Below are positions 20,750-29,438 of a stretch of 64,000 nucleotides of DNA, piece by piece. The translations under genes and the position numbers were made by a program. Source of the DNA: Aquisalimonas lutea (GTDB lineage Bacteria > Pseudomonadota > Gammaproteobacteria > Nitrococcales > Aquisalimonadaceae); the NCBI RefSeq assembly GCF_030409225.1, contig NZ_JAUFPK010000006.1, forward strand, positions 62,001 through 126,000, read 5' to 3'. The notes beneath the pieces were generated by a model. The model was not told the DNA's origin and made no database searches. It worked only from the letters and a program-made list of their open reading frames with translations. Every line of letters begins with the position of its first letter. Position 1 is the stretch's first letter.

Positions 20750-22714
20750 GTGACGCAGCATGCAGAAGCCAGTTGCCGCGTGGAGTTCGACTACAACGGG
20801 ATTGCCTGGATGTGGCTCGATTGCCCGGACGGGCCCACCAATACGCTTCCCATGTCGGTACTGGATGACCTGCATCGCGTCATGGACCAGGTGGAGGGCC
20901 ATGCGGGATTGCACGGGCTGGTGATCGGCTCCGCGAAGAATGCCGGTTTCGTCTCCGGCGCCAGCAACCAGGAGCTGGCGCGGATGCACGATCTCGACCA
21001 TGTCGAGCGGCTCATGGAGCGCGGCCACGCCCTCACGCAGCGCATTGCCCGCCTGCCCGTGCCCTCGGTGGCCATGATCCACGGCCACTGTCTCGGCAGC
21101 GGCCTGGAGCTGGCCCTGGCCTGCCGCTATCGCGTGGCGGACCGGGCGGTGGGCACGTCGCTGGGGCTGCCGGATGTGCGCCTGGGGCTGCATCCCTGCC
21201 ACGGCGCCACGGCGCGACTGCCGTCGGTCATCGGCGCGTGGCGCGCCCTGGATCTGCTCATGAGCGGGCGTTCCATCGACGCCGAGGGCGCCGCGCGCAT
21301 CGGCCTGGTGGACCGGACCGCGCCGCGCGCGGATCTGGAGGAAGCGGCACGGGACGTGATCTGGTGGGATCCGGGCCGCCACCGGCCGAGCATTGCCACC
21401 CGGCTGCTGCGCCTGGCACCGGTGCGCTGGCTGATCTACCAGATCCACAACAGCCGCCTGCAGCGGGAGGCCCGGCCCGAGAACTTCCCGGCGACCTACG
21501 CCATCCTGCGCCTGTGGCGGAATGCCGCCGGCCGGCGCATGGACGGCCGCCTGCGGGCGGAGCGGGAGTCCCTCCTGCGGCTGATCAGCAAGCCCAGTGC
21601 CCTCAACCTGGTGCGCACGTTCCTGCTGCAGGACCGTCTCAAGCGCGAAGCCCGGGCGCTGGACGTCACGGTTCCACAACGGGTGCACGTGTTCGGCGCC
21701 GGCACCATCGGCGCCGGCGTCGCGGCGCTCCTGACCCTCCACGGCCGCGAGGTGGTGGTCCACGAGCCCGACGCGAACGCCGCGGACGCGGCCCGGCAGC
21801 GGGCCGGGCGGCTGTTCGGCCAGCGGCTGGGCGAGGGCGAGCCGGCCGATGCCGCGCAGCAGCGGCTGACATTTGCCGGGGCGGACGACATGCCCGCTGA
21901 TGCGGCGTTCGTCATCGAAGCCATCCCCGAGGATGTATCGGCCAAGCGATCGCTGTACCAGCGGCTGGAACAGGCGCTGCCGGCGGAGAGCGTCATCGCA
22001 TCCACCACGGCGACACTGCCCGTCGAGGTACTGGCGGAGGGGCTCGTACGGCCCGAGCAGCTCATCGGCCTGCATTTCTTCCACACCGTGGAGCGGATGC
22101 CGCTGGTGGAGGTGGTCGCCGGCGACCGCACCAGTACGGCAGCGCTGCAGCTGGGGCATGCGCTGGTGGCCGCCATGGACAAGCTGCCGCTGCAGGTGCG
22201 CAGCGGACCGGGGTTCCTGGTCAACCGTCTTCAGCTCCCCTACATCCTCAAGGGGGCGGAGAAGTACGAGCGCGCGCGGCGGGAGATCATCGACACGGCG
22301 GCCCTGCGCTTCGGCATGCCCATCGGTCCCCTGGAGCTGGCGGATTCCCTGGGCCTGGATGTCTGCAAGAACCTGGCCGAGCGCCTGGGGTACACCGTCC
22401 CGGCGCAGCTCCAGGAGGCCGTGGATGCCGGCCGGCTCGGCCAGTGGAGCGGCCAGGGGTTCCACGACTGGAAGCACGGCCGGCGCGTGACCGCCAGCGT
22501 GCCACCCGGGGAGCACGAGCTCGGCGCGATCGCCCGCGAGCTGGTGGATCCGATGATCCGGGAGGCGGTGCGGTGCCGGGATGAGGGTATTGTCGCCGAT
22601 GACGATCTCATCGACGTGGCCGCATTGTTCGGCGCGGGATTCCCGGCGTACACCGGCGGCCCGCTCACCCTGCTGCGCGAGCGCGGCTGGGGGAATCCGG
22701 CTGCGGGACGCTGA
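20750..22714 (+). CDS. FadJ-like enoyl-CoA hydratase/3-hydroxyacyl-CoA dehydrogenase, with altered catalytic residues
   Basis: A 654-residue two-domain protein of the FadB/FadJ layout: crotonase domain (1–200), linker, Rossmann domain starting VFGAGTIGAGVA near residue 312, and C-terminal 3HCDH domains. The crotonase oxyanion region HCLGSGLELALAC keeps Glu120. At the second catalytic position, however, LPDVRLG has Asp142 where FadB has Glu139. In the dehydrogenase, the usual NPVHRMPLVE reads HTVERMPLVE, with Glu448 replacing the catalytic His. The protein may therefore have lost one or both reactions or act on unusual substrates. The start is GTG at 20750. No thiolase gene is adjacent. Confidence 0.8.
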   Translation: MTQHAEASCRVEFDYNGIAWMWLDCPDGPTNTLPMSVLDDLHRVMDQVEGHAGLHGLVIGSAKNAGFVSGASNQELARMHDLDHVERLMERGHALTQRIARLPVPSVAMIHGHCLGSGLELALACRYRVADRAVGTSLGLPDVRLGLHPCHGATARLPSVIGAWRALDLLMSGRSIDAEGAARIGLVDRTAPRADLEEAARDVIWWDPGRHRPSIATRLLRLAPVRWLIYQIHNSRLQREARPENFPATYAILRLWRNAAGRRMDGRLRAERESLLRLISKPSALNLVRTFLLQDRLKREARALDVTVPQRVHVFGAGTIGAGVAALLTLHGREVVVHEPDANAADAARQRAGRLFGQRLGEGEPADAAQQRLTFAGADDMPADAAFVIEAIPEDVSAKRSLYQRLEQALPAESVIASTTATLPVEVLAEGLVRPEQLIGLHFFHTVERMPLVEVVAGDRTSTAALQLGHALVAAMDKLPLQVRSGPGFLVNRLQLPYILKGAEKYERARREIIDTAALRFGMPIGPLELADSLGLDVCKNLAERLGYTVPAQLQEAVDAGRLGQWSGQGFHDWKHGRRVTASVPPGEHELGAIARELVDPMIREAVRCRDEGIVADDDLIDVAALFGAGFPAYTGGPLTLLRERGWGNPAAGR

Positions 22715-22762
22715 CGGCGCCCGGTGACGGCGGCATGACCGTCGCCACCGGGGCTGCTCGGA

Positions 22763-23245
22763 TTACCGGACCGTGAGCACGCTGCCCTCGAACAGCTGCT
22801 GCACCTTGTGGGAGACGCTGCCGAGCAGCAACCCCTTGAGGTCGCCCAGCCCCCGGGAGCCCATGACGATGAGGTCGGCCTGCGCGTTGCGGGCGCTCTC
22901 CAGAATGACCTGTGCCGGATCACCTGCGCCCCACGAGGTGGTGACGTTGTTGACCCCGGCCTTGCGGGCCTTGTCGGCGGCGTTCTCGAGGAGCTTGTTG
23001 GCGATGCTCTCCAGGGCCTGCCGGGGCACCTGGTAGTCCACCGACGCGCCCCCCAGGCTCATCGGCGGCATCTCCGGGATCTCCACGTCGGACAGGGCGC
23101 GCAGCTCGTCCGGCAGATGCCCGTGTATCAGGCAATGGTTCACCGCCAGGTCCGCGTCGAACCGGCGTGCGATCTCCGCGGCCATGGCCAGGGCGTGATC
23201 TGCGTGGGAAGAGCCGTCCACGGCGACAAGGATCTTCTGGATCAT
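22763..23245 (-). CDS. Universal stress protein, UspA family
   Basis: A 160-residue single-domain Usp protein starting MIQKILVAVDGSSHADHALA. The ATP-binding signature G-2X-G-9X-G-(S/T) is visible near the C-terminus as GSRGLGDLKGLLLGSVS, so it is probably an ATP-binding member. The frame is open 14 codons further upstream, but the ATG at 23245 has an AAGGAG ribosome site and the family N-terminus. It lies alone between the FadJ-like gene, with which it converges, and the membrane-protein operon. Confidence 0.9.
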   Translation of the reverse strand: MIQKILVAVDGSSHADHALAMAAEIARRFDADLAVNHCLIHGHLPDELRALSDVEIPEMPPMSLGGASVDYQVPRQALESIANKLLENAADKARKAGVNNVTTSWGAGDPAQVILESARNAQADLIVMGSRGLGDLKGLLLGSVSHKVQQLFEGSVLTVR

Positions 23246-23309
23246 GGGGTTCGTCTCCTTTCGTTCGTAGCAATCCACCATGGCCAAAGGATAGCAGTCC
23301 GTGCCGCCA

Positions 23310-23933
23310 TCACCCGATGAACAGCGTCAGCACGAGCAGCCAGAGGGCGACGGTGGCTGCCGCGACGGCCCAGGTGAGAAGCATGAACCCCGGCGCCTGG
23401 GTGAAGCGCACCAGCAGGAGGCTTCTGGCGTCGTAGGCGCGGATGCCGTCCTGCTTCCTGCGGTAGCGCTCCAGCAGCGTCTGCTCCCCGGTCTCGGGCA
23501 ACTCCCGTATGAGTGCCGCAAGCCGGTCCTGGGAGGCGGTGGAGAATGCCGGGGAGGACAGGCGGTAGCCGGCCGGGTCGCCGTCGTCGTTGACTTCGAG
23601 CACGAGGGTGTCGCCCTCGCGGCGGACGCCGGACAGCGTGCGCGGGGCCTTCACCGGGACCTCGCCGTTGTCGAAACGCCCGGTGAGCCGCAGGACATCG
23701 CCTTCGGTCGGCCGCTCGATACGGAACTCCCGGGGGCCGCCGAAACGCGCCTTGAGCACGGCAACGCCGACCAGCAGCGCCGCGATCAGGGCCAGGGTCA
23801 GCCAGCCGGGCAGCTGCATGCGGAGTACCGCGATGCCCAGGAGCAAGGTCACGCTGAGCCCGACAACCGTCGTCAGCGTCTCCCGGACGGGGCGGTGGAA
23901 CGTGCCTTCCGCGATGAGGAGTGTCCGTCGCAC
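23310..23933 (-). CDS. Membrane protein of unknown function, third gene of the DUF294–exonuclease operon
   Basis: A 207-residue protein with two N-terminal transmembrane helices (about residues 20–60) and one at the C-terminus (about 183–205). A soluble central domain of alternating charged residues lies between them. I recognise no family. It starts with GTG at 23933, three bases beyond the exonuclease stop, so it is almost certainly cotranscribed with that gene and the CBS/DUF294 gene. Confidence 0.55.
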   Translation of the reverse strand: MRRTLLIAEGTFHRPVRETLTTVVGLSVTLLLGIAVLRMQLPGWLTLALIAALLVGVAVLKARFGGPREFRIERPTEGDVLRLTGRFDNGEVPVKAPRTLSGVRREGDTLVLEVNDDGDPAGYRLSSPAFSTASQDRLAALIRELPETGEQTLLERYRRKQDGIRAYDARSLLLVRFTQAPGFMLLTWAVAAATVALWLLVLTLFIG

Positions 23934-23936
23934 GTG

Positions 23937-24758
23937 TCAGTCTCCGTTGGTATCCCTTGTGTCGACGTGGTGGCCGTCCGCGTCCGGGACGTGCCGGGTG
24001 CCGGCCAGGGGGCGGCTGTAGTGCGGCCCGTACCGGGGGTCGGGGGGGCTGATGGCCAGCAGGTCGCCGACGGTCGCCGTTCCCTCCGTCAGGTGGGTTG
24101 CGAGCCAGGCGAAGATCTCGCCGCAGACCAGGGCATCCCCCCGGGCATTGTGCCGCTCGCTCACGGGGATGCCGCAGGCATCGGCGACTTCATCCAGCCC
24201 GAACAGGCCCCGTTTGCCGCTCCAGGCCTGGAACAGGACCATGGTGTTGAGCGCCGGGTTCGGTAGACGGTGGTGGACGTGGCGCAGGGCGGCGCGGTTG
24301 AGGAAGCGGAGATCGAAACCCACGTGGTGGCCGACGATCAGGGCGCCGTCCAGGAATTCCAGGATGTCGTCCAGAATGCGCTCCAGCGACGGCGCGTCCA
24401 CGACATCCGCATCGGCCAGGCCGTGGATCGCCGTACTCTCCGACGGAATGTGCCGCCCCGGGTGGATCAGCGAGGTCAGCTCCCGCCCGGTCGGGCGCAG
24501 CCCCGTGTACTCCACCAGCGCGATCTCCACCAGGGTGTCGCCGCCGAAGGGCTGCATCCCTGTGGTCTCGGTGTCCAGGACGACGATCCGCGCATCGTTC
24601 ACAGGGGTGGCCAGCAGGGTGTCGCGATCGAACGCCCGCCAGGACCGCGCCAGCCGGTCCCGGCGCGGCGGCAGCGGACGCCCCGCGTGCCGGTACAGGG
24701 CGGCACCGAGCCATTCCCGCAGTTCCACCAGTTCACGGCCCAGGCGTCGAAAACTCAA
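23937..24758 (-). CDS. DnaQ-like 3′–5′ exonuclease (DEDDh)
   Basis: A 273-residue protein with a DNA polymerase III epsilon-type exonuclease domain. Motif I is VVLDTETTGMQP (about residue 59), motif II lies in GHHVGFDLRFLNR, and motif III in HNARGDALVCGEIF with the H-x(4)-D pattern of DEDDh enzymes. It begins with TTG at 24758, overlapping the stop of the upstream CBS/DUF294 gene by four bases. Such exonucleases are a recurrent partner of DUF294 proteins, where the job is unclear. An N-terminal Arg-rich extension of about 50 residues precedes the catalytic domain. Confidence 0.82.
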   Translation of the reverse strand: MSFRRLGRELVELREWLGAALYRHAGRPLPPRRDRLARSWRAFDRDTLLATPVNDARIVVLDTETTGMQPFGGDTLVEIALVEYTGLRPTGRELTSLIHPGRHIPSESTAIHGLADADVVDAPSLERILDDILEFLDGALIVGHHVGFDLRFLNRAALRHVHHRLPNPALNTMVLFQAWSGKRGLFGLDEVADACGIPVSERHNARGDALVCGEIFAWLATHLTEGTATVGDLLAISPPDPRYGPHYSRPLAGTRHVPDADGHHVDTRDTNGD

Positions 24759-26635
24759 TGCATGACCACGCCGAAGTTGTACTGTAGTCGCTCGCGCATG
24801 CGGCGGCTGGCCCGCAGGGAGACCCGCAGTCGCTCCCGGTCGTGGCTGGACAGCCGCTCCATGCGCACGAGAGGGTCCGGGATCTCGCCGCGCTCCACCT
24901 GGTCGAGCTGATGGGTGAACAACAGATCCTGGAGCTCCTCGAAGGCGATCCGCATGGTCTCTGCGAAATCGGCGTCGAACACGCCCAGCCGGCGCAGCGA
25001 CGCGATGCGCTCGATGGTCTTGCAGCGGCTGATGCCCTCGCGCAGGGCGAATACCCGCATGGCATCGACGATGATGCGCAGCCCCGTGCGCTTGAGGTCA
25101 ATGACCTGGCTTCCCTGGTGGCTGGTGGTGACCAGCCGGTTGAACAGGCCCAGCGGCTGGGCGATCTTGGCATCGTCGCTGACCATCATCCGGAACAGCA
25201 TCTTGCCGCGCCCGCCCTGCAGCTCCTGGTTCAGGTGCGCCCGCAGGCGGGCCGTGAGGCTGTCGTCGCCGTAGAGCGTGGAGAAATCCAGCACGATATT
25301 GGCCGCACGGGCCTCCTGCCGGCCCGGGTTGGCCACCAGCCGGGACAGCTTGGCCTTCCAGTCGGTCAGCGTGTGCCGGTACTCCGGATTACGCGCCATG
25401 ACGTTGCCCGGGCACAGCCGGTAGCCGATCTCGTCCAGCGCCGGATTGAGGCGTTCGGCGAAGTCGCGGAACCACTCGTGGCCGGCGGCGTCGACCCGGT
25501 CGTCGATGATCAGGCCGTTGTCCTGATCGGGGCGCAGCAGCATCTCGCCGCGGCCGCCCGAGCCCATGACGACGACCGCGAATCGGGCCGGCGGGCGCCC
25601 CAGGCCTTCCCGGTACATGTCGTCGAGAATGAGCTCCACCAGGCGGTGCTGCAGGGCCAGGTGCATCTCGGTGAGCGCCCTCACCGCGGTGCCGGCGCTG
25701 CGATGGCTCTCGTGCACGGCCGCCGCGGCCACCGGGATCTTGCGCCGCAGGCGGACCAGGGCGTCGACATCCGCCGCGTCCCGGATCTCGGCATCCAGGG
25801 TCTGGGGCGGCTTCGCCAGCGCCTGGATCATGGCCGTCTCCGACATGATGCCGATGGGTGCCTCGTTCTGATCGACGACGGCCACGTCCTTGATCCGGTG
25901 GCGGCGCAGGAGCTCCTCCACCTGCCACAGCGGGGTGTCGGGCGTCACCGAGACGGGGTCGTCCGGGGGCACGGAGTCCACCTTGTCCCCGGGCGCCGCA
26001 GCGTCGTTGGCAAGGGCCAGGAGCAGGTTCATGGGCGTGATCAGGCCGATGAGGCGCCCGCCGTCGTCCACCACGGCCAGGCTGCCGATGTCGCGTTCCG
26101 CCAGCATGCGCGACGCGTCGGCCACCGTGTCATCCGGCTGGCAGGCCGGCAGCCCGCTGATCATGTACTGCCGGACCGGCCGCGCCAGCGTGCCCCGGAC
26201 CGTCTCGCGCACCTGCCGGGCCTTGCGCATCCGCGCGGCCAGCGCCCGGTTGATGGCCTCGAAAAAGGTGGTGGACTCCTGCTCCAGGCGTTGCACGGTG
26301 GCCCCGGGCAGGGCCAGCAGCCGGCATTCCGTCAATGCCTGGGCCGTGGAGCGATAGTTGTCCCCGTCCAGATAGCTGGCCAGGCCGATGACGTCGCCGG
26401 GTTCGGCTTCCCGGCGATCCCCGCTGGCCGCGGTCTGCTCCAGGGCACCCTCCATGTGGATGTAGATGCACTTGCGGTAGGCGTCGCCGGCGCGGAAGAG
26501 GTAGCCGCCGGCTTCCAGGCGCAGCTCCTCGCCGCTTGCCAGCATGGCGTCGATGGTCTCCGGATCCAGCGAGTGCCACATCCGGGATTCGGCGATGCGC
26601 TGATGATCCGAGGCTGCTTCCGGAGCGTTGTCCAT
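24755..26635 (-). CDS. Cyclic-nucleotide-binding/CBS/DUF294 nucleotidyltransferase-like protein
   Basis: A 626-residue multidomain protein. It has a CRP-type cyclic-nucleotide-binding fold (about 20–130), two CBS domains (about 160–285), a DUF294 GlnD-like nucleotidyltransferase domain with MGSGGRGEMLLRPDQDNGL (near residue 365), and a DUF294 C-terminal domain. The GSGGRxE and DQDN motifs are the metal and nucleotide site of the GlnD type, so it may modify a protein in response to adenine nucleotides. The frame continues 49 codons upstream, but MDNAPEAA at 26635 is preferred because the upstream part crosses a terminator. It overlaps the exonuclease gene. Confidence 0.82.
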   Translation of the reverse strand: MDNAPEAASDHQRIAESRMWHSLDPETIDAMLASGEELRLEAGGYLFRAGDAYRKCIYIHMEGALEQTAASGDRREAEPGDVIGLASYLDGDNYRSTAQALTECRLLALPGATVQRLEQESTTFFEAINRALAARMRKARQVRETVRGTLARPVRQYMISGLPACQPDDTVADASRMLAERDIGSLAVVDDGGRLIGLITPMNLLLALANDAAAPGDKVDSVPPDDPVSVTPDTPLWQVEELLRRHRIKDVAVVDQNEAPIGIMSETAMIQALAKPPQTLDAEIRDAADVDALVRLRRKIPVAAAAVHESHRSAGTAVRALTEMHLALQHRLVELILDDMYREGLGRPPARFAVVVMGSGGRGEMLLRPDQDNGLIIDDRVDAAGHEWFRDFAERLNPALDEIGYRLCPGNVMARNPEYRHTLTDWKAKLSRLVANPGRQEARAANIVLDFSTLYGDDSLTARLRAHLNQELQGGRGKMLFRMMVSDDAKIAQPLGLFNRLVTTSHQGSQVIDLKRTGLRIIVDAMRVFALREGISRCKTIERIASLRRLGVFDADFAETMRIAFEELQDLLFTHQLDQVERGEIPDPLVRMERLSSHDRERLRVSLRASRRMRERLQYNFGVVMH

Positions 26636-26683
26636 CCCTGTTCCCGCGGCCGAGTGGTGATCTGTTCGCCGGGAAACTAACAC

Positions 26684-26713
26684 AAAAAAAGCCCCGCGGG
26701 TGCGGGGCTTTTT
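26684..26713 (-). terminator. Strong intrinsic terminator downstream of the BCCT gene
   Basis: AAAAAGCCCCGC and GCGGGGCTTTTTTT (read on the − strand) form a GC-rich stem flanked by A and T runs, so it can work in both directions. It lies 23 bases after the BCCT stop and separates it from the DUF294 operon. Confidence 0.85.
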
Positions 26714-26735
26714 ACGGTCGATCATGCGTGTCGTA

Positions 26736-28334
26736 TCAGGCTGTGGCGGGCTTGTAGTTCGGCGCCTCCTTGAACATCGCATAGATCATGCAGGCCGCCA
26801 TGGACAGGAGCACGAGTGCAAACGGAAAGCCCAGGGTGATGGCGACCGCCTGTAGTGCGGCGGTGCCGCCACTGAGCAGTAGCACGATGGCCACCAGGCC
26901 CTCGAACGTTGCCCAGAAGACGCGCTGGGCCACCGGAGCATCCGTCTTGCCGCCGGCGCTGATGGTATCGATGACCAGCGAGCCGGAATCCGACGACGTG
27001 ACGAAGAACACGATCACCAGGAAGATCGCCAGCGTCGAGGCAACGAGCGGCAGCGGCATAGACTCCAGCAGTCCGAACAGCGGCATGGTGCTGTCGTAGC
27101 TTTCCACCACGTGCTGGTAGACGCCGGTGGCACCGGTGCTCACGTACTGGTCGATGGCGAAGCCGCCCATGATGTTCATCCACACGACGGTCGCCAGTAC
27201 AGGCACGATCAGCACGCTGATCATGAACTCGCGCACCGTGCGGCCGTAGGACACGCGGGCGATGAACATGCCCACGAAGGGCGCCCAGGAGATCCACCAG
27301 GCCCAGTAGAAGACCGTCCAGCCGTGCATGAAGCCGGTATCTTCGCGGCCCACCGGGTTGCTCAACGGAACCACGTTGGCCAGGTAGTGGCCGATACTGG
27401 TGACGCTGTTAATCAGGATATCGACCGTGTAGCCGGCGAACAGGACGAACACGCCCAGGATCGCGAAGAGCACCATGTTCAGATTACTCAACCGGCGGAC
27501 GCCCGCCTGCACGCCGAGTACGACCGATCCCAGGGCGATGCAGGTGATAACCGCAATCAACGGCACCGTCGTCCACAGGCCCTCGGGGAACACGCCGAAG
27601 ACGTGGTTCAGCCCGGCCGCCGCCTGCTGGGCACCCAGCCCGAGGGACGTGGTGAGGCCGAACATAGTGGCGAATACGGCCAGCACGTCGATGATATGGC
27701 CGAACCAGCCCCAGACGCGGTCCCCGAGAATCGGGAAGAATGCCGAGCGAACGGTCAGCGGCAGCCCGTAGTTGAAACTGAAGAACGCCAGGCAGCCGGC
27801 CACCACGGCGTAGATGGCCCAGGGGTGCAGGCCCCAGTGGAAGATGGTTGCGGCCATGGCCATGTTGCGGGCCGCTTCACCTTCAGCCTCCATCCCGAAC
27901 GGCGGGTTGAAGTAGTGATAGAAGGGCTCCAGCACGCCGAAGAACATCAGCCCGATGCCCATCCCGGCGGCGAACAGCATGCCGAACCAGGAGGCATAGC
28001 TGAACTCCGGCCTGGCACTCGGACCGCCCAGCCGGATCCGGCCGGTGGGGCCCAGCATGAGGATCAGGCAAACGATCACGAAGATGTTGGCCGCCCCCAT
28101 ATAGACCCAATCGAAGGTCGACTCAAGCCATTTGCGCGTGCTGTCCATGACGCTAAAGGCAGCGTCCGGAAAGATGGCGGTGAACAGAACGGCGAGGACG
28201 GTACCAAGCGCGGTTATGAAGAACACCGGATTGTGGAGCTCGAGGCCGAGAGGGCGGACGTTGTCCTGGCCCACCTCGTAGTCGGTTTCCACAACCGGGT
28301 TATAGTCGTCCGGGTTCTGATTCTGATCAGTCAC
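26736..28334 (-). CDS. BCCT-family osmolyte (betaine/carnitine/choline) transporter
   Basis: A 532-residue protein with 12 predicted transmembrane helices. Family hallmarks are GMGIGLMFFGVLEPFYHY near residue 115 and the tryptophan-rich WAWWISWAPFVGMFIARVSYG segment near residue 335. BCCT carriers import glycine betaine, ectoine or related zwitterions with Na+ or H+, which fits salt adaptation. The short cytoplasmic N-terminus and lack of a long C-terminal tail differ from BetP, so its osmosensing may differ. The start is GTG at 28334 (with GGGGAGT upstream). The substrate is not determined by sequence alone. Confidence 0.9.
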   Translation of the reverse strand: MTDQNQNPDDYNPVVETDYEVGQDNVRPLGLELHNPVFFITALGTVLAVLFTAIFPDAAFSVMDSTRKWLESTFDWVYMGAANIFVIVCLILMLGPTGRIRLGGPSARPEFSYASWFGMLFAAGMGIGLMFFGVLEPFYHYFNPPFGMEAEGEAARNMAMAATIFHWGLHPWAIYAVVAGCLAFFSFNYGLPLTVRSAFFPILGDRVWGWFGHIIDVLAVFATMFGLTTSLGLGAQQAAAGLNHVFGVFPEGLWTTVPLIAVITCIALGSVVLGVQAGVRRLSNLNMVLFAILGVFVLFAGYTVDILINSVTSIGHYLANVVPLSNPVGREDTGFMHGWTVFYWAWWISWAPFVGMFIARVSYGRTVREFMISVLIVPVLATVVWMNIMGGFAIDQYVSTGATGVYQHVVESYDSTMPLFGLLESMPLPLVASTLAIFLVIVFFVTSSDSGSLVIDTISAGGKTDAPVAQRVFWATFEGLVAIVLLLSGGTAALQAVAITLGFPFALVLLSMAACMIYAMFKEAPNYKPATA

Positions 28335-28538
28335 GACTCACTCCCCAGTGGTTTGGGTGCAGGTTCTCTCCCTCATGGCCGATGAACCGACCGGAACCGT
28401 GCACGTCGAAGATTCTCTTTGGAGGCTTCTCTTGATTGCTTCTCGACACCCTTTATTACTTTGGTTCATCGTTCGGGCATGGTCAAACCGGGTATGCCCG
28501 GCAGAGGCCGGTTCCCAGGCCCTTTCGGAGATCTCATC

Positions 28539-29393
28539 GTGACAGCCTCTAACGATCCTGTCCTTGTTCTCAAGGTAACGTGTACCGACCGCCCCGGAAT
28601 TGTCGCCGCCGTTTCCACGGTCATCGCCGAGCAGGGCGGCAATATTCTGGAAAGCTCCCAGTTCAATGACCTCCGGACCGGGCGCTTTTTCATGCGCGTG
28701 CGTTTCAGCTTCCCCGACCCGGCGCGCTTCCGGGCGCTCTTCCGGCCCGTGGGGCAGCGGCTGGAGATGGAGTGGAGCGTCCGGGACGAGGCCCGGGCCG
28801 GCCGGGTGCTGCTGCTGGTCTCGCGGCTGGATCACTGCCTGGTGGATTTGCTCTACCAGTGGCGTACGGGCACCATTGCCATGGATCTCGCGGGCGTGGT
28901 CTCGAATCACGACGACCTGCGGGGGCTGGTCGAAGCATCCGGGCTGCCTTTCCACTACCTTCCGGTGACGCCGGAAGCCCGACCGGAGCAGGAGGCCCGG
29001 CTACTGGACGTGATCGAGCGTACGGAGACGGAGCTCGTGGTTCTGGCGCGCTACATGCAGATCCTCTCTGTGGCCACGGCGGACGCGCTGTTCGGCCGGG
29101 CCATCAATATCCACCACTCGTTCCTGCCGGGGTTCAAGGGAGCACGCCCCTATCACCAGGCCCATGCGCGCGGCGTCAAGCTGATCGGCGCAACGGCCCA
29201 TTACGTCACCGCCGATCTGGACGAAGGGCCGATCATCGAGCAGGACGTCGAGCGGGTGACCCACGCGGACACGCCGGAAGAGCTGGCCTCGATCGGACGC
29301 CACCTGGAGGCCCGCGCACTGGCACGGGCCGTGCGCTGGCACCTGGAGCAGCGGGTGTTCCTCAACGGGGCGAAAACGGTGGTATTCAGGTAG
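28539..29393 (+). CDS. purU: Formyltetrahydrofolate deformylase
   Basis: A 284-residue enzyme with an N-terminal ACT domain (VLKVTCTDRPGIVAAVS, about residues 10–80) and a C-terminal formyltransferase-like domain. Catalytic residues are seen in NIHHSFLPGFKGARPYHQA and the conserved Asp in HYVTADLDEGPIIEQDV. It hydrolyses 10-formyl-THF to formate and THF, balancing one-carbon pools and purine supply. The open frame begins at 28419, but GTG at 28539, with CGGAG eight bases upstream, gives the length of E. coli PurU. It diverges from the BCCT gene; in some halophiles purU is linked with betaine catabolism, so a shared role is possible. Confidence 0.92.
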   Translation: MTASNDPVLVLKVTCTDRPGIVAAVSTVIAEQGGNILESSQFNDLRTGRFFMRVRFSFPDPARFRALFRPVGQRLEMEWSVRDEARAGRVLLLVSRLDHCLVDLLYQWRTGTIAMDLAGVVSNHDDLRGLVEASGLPFHYLPVTPEARPEQEARLLDVIERTETELVVLARYMQILSVATADALFGRAINIHHSFLPGFKGARPYHQAHARGVKLIGATAHYVTADLDEGPIIEQDVERVTHADTPEELASIGRHLEARALARAVRWHLEQRVFLNGAKTVVFR

Positions 29394-29438
29394 GCGGCGA
29401 TGCCGGCGGGTCCTGCGGGCTGCACTGGGGGGAAACGC

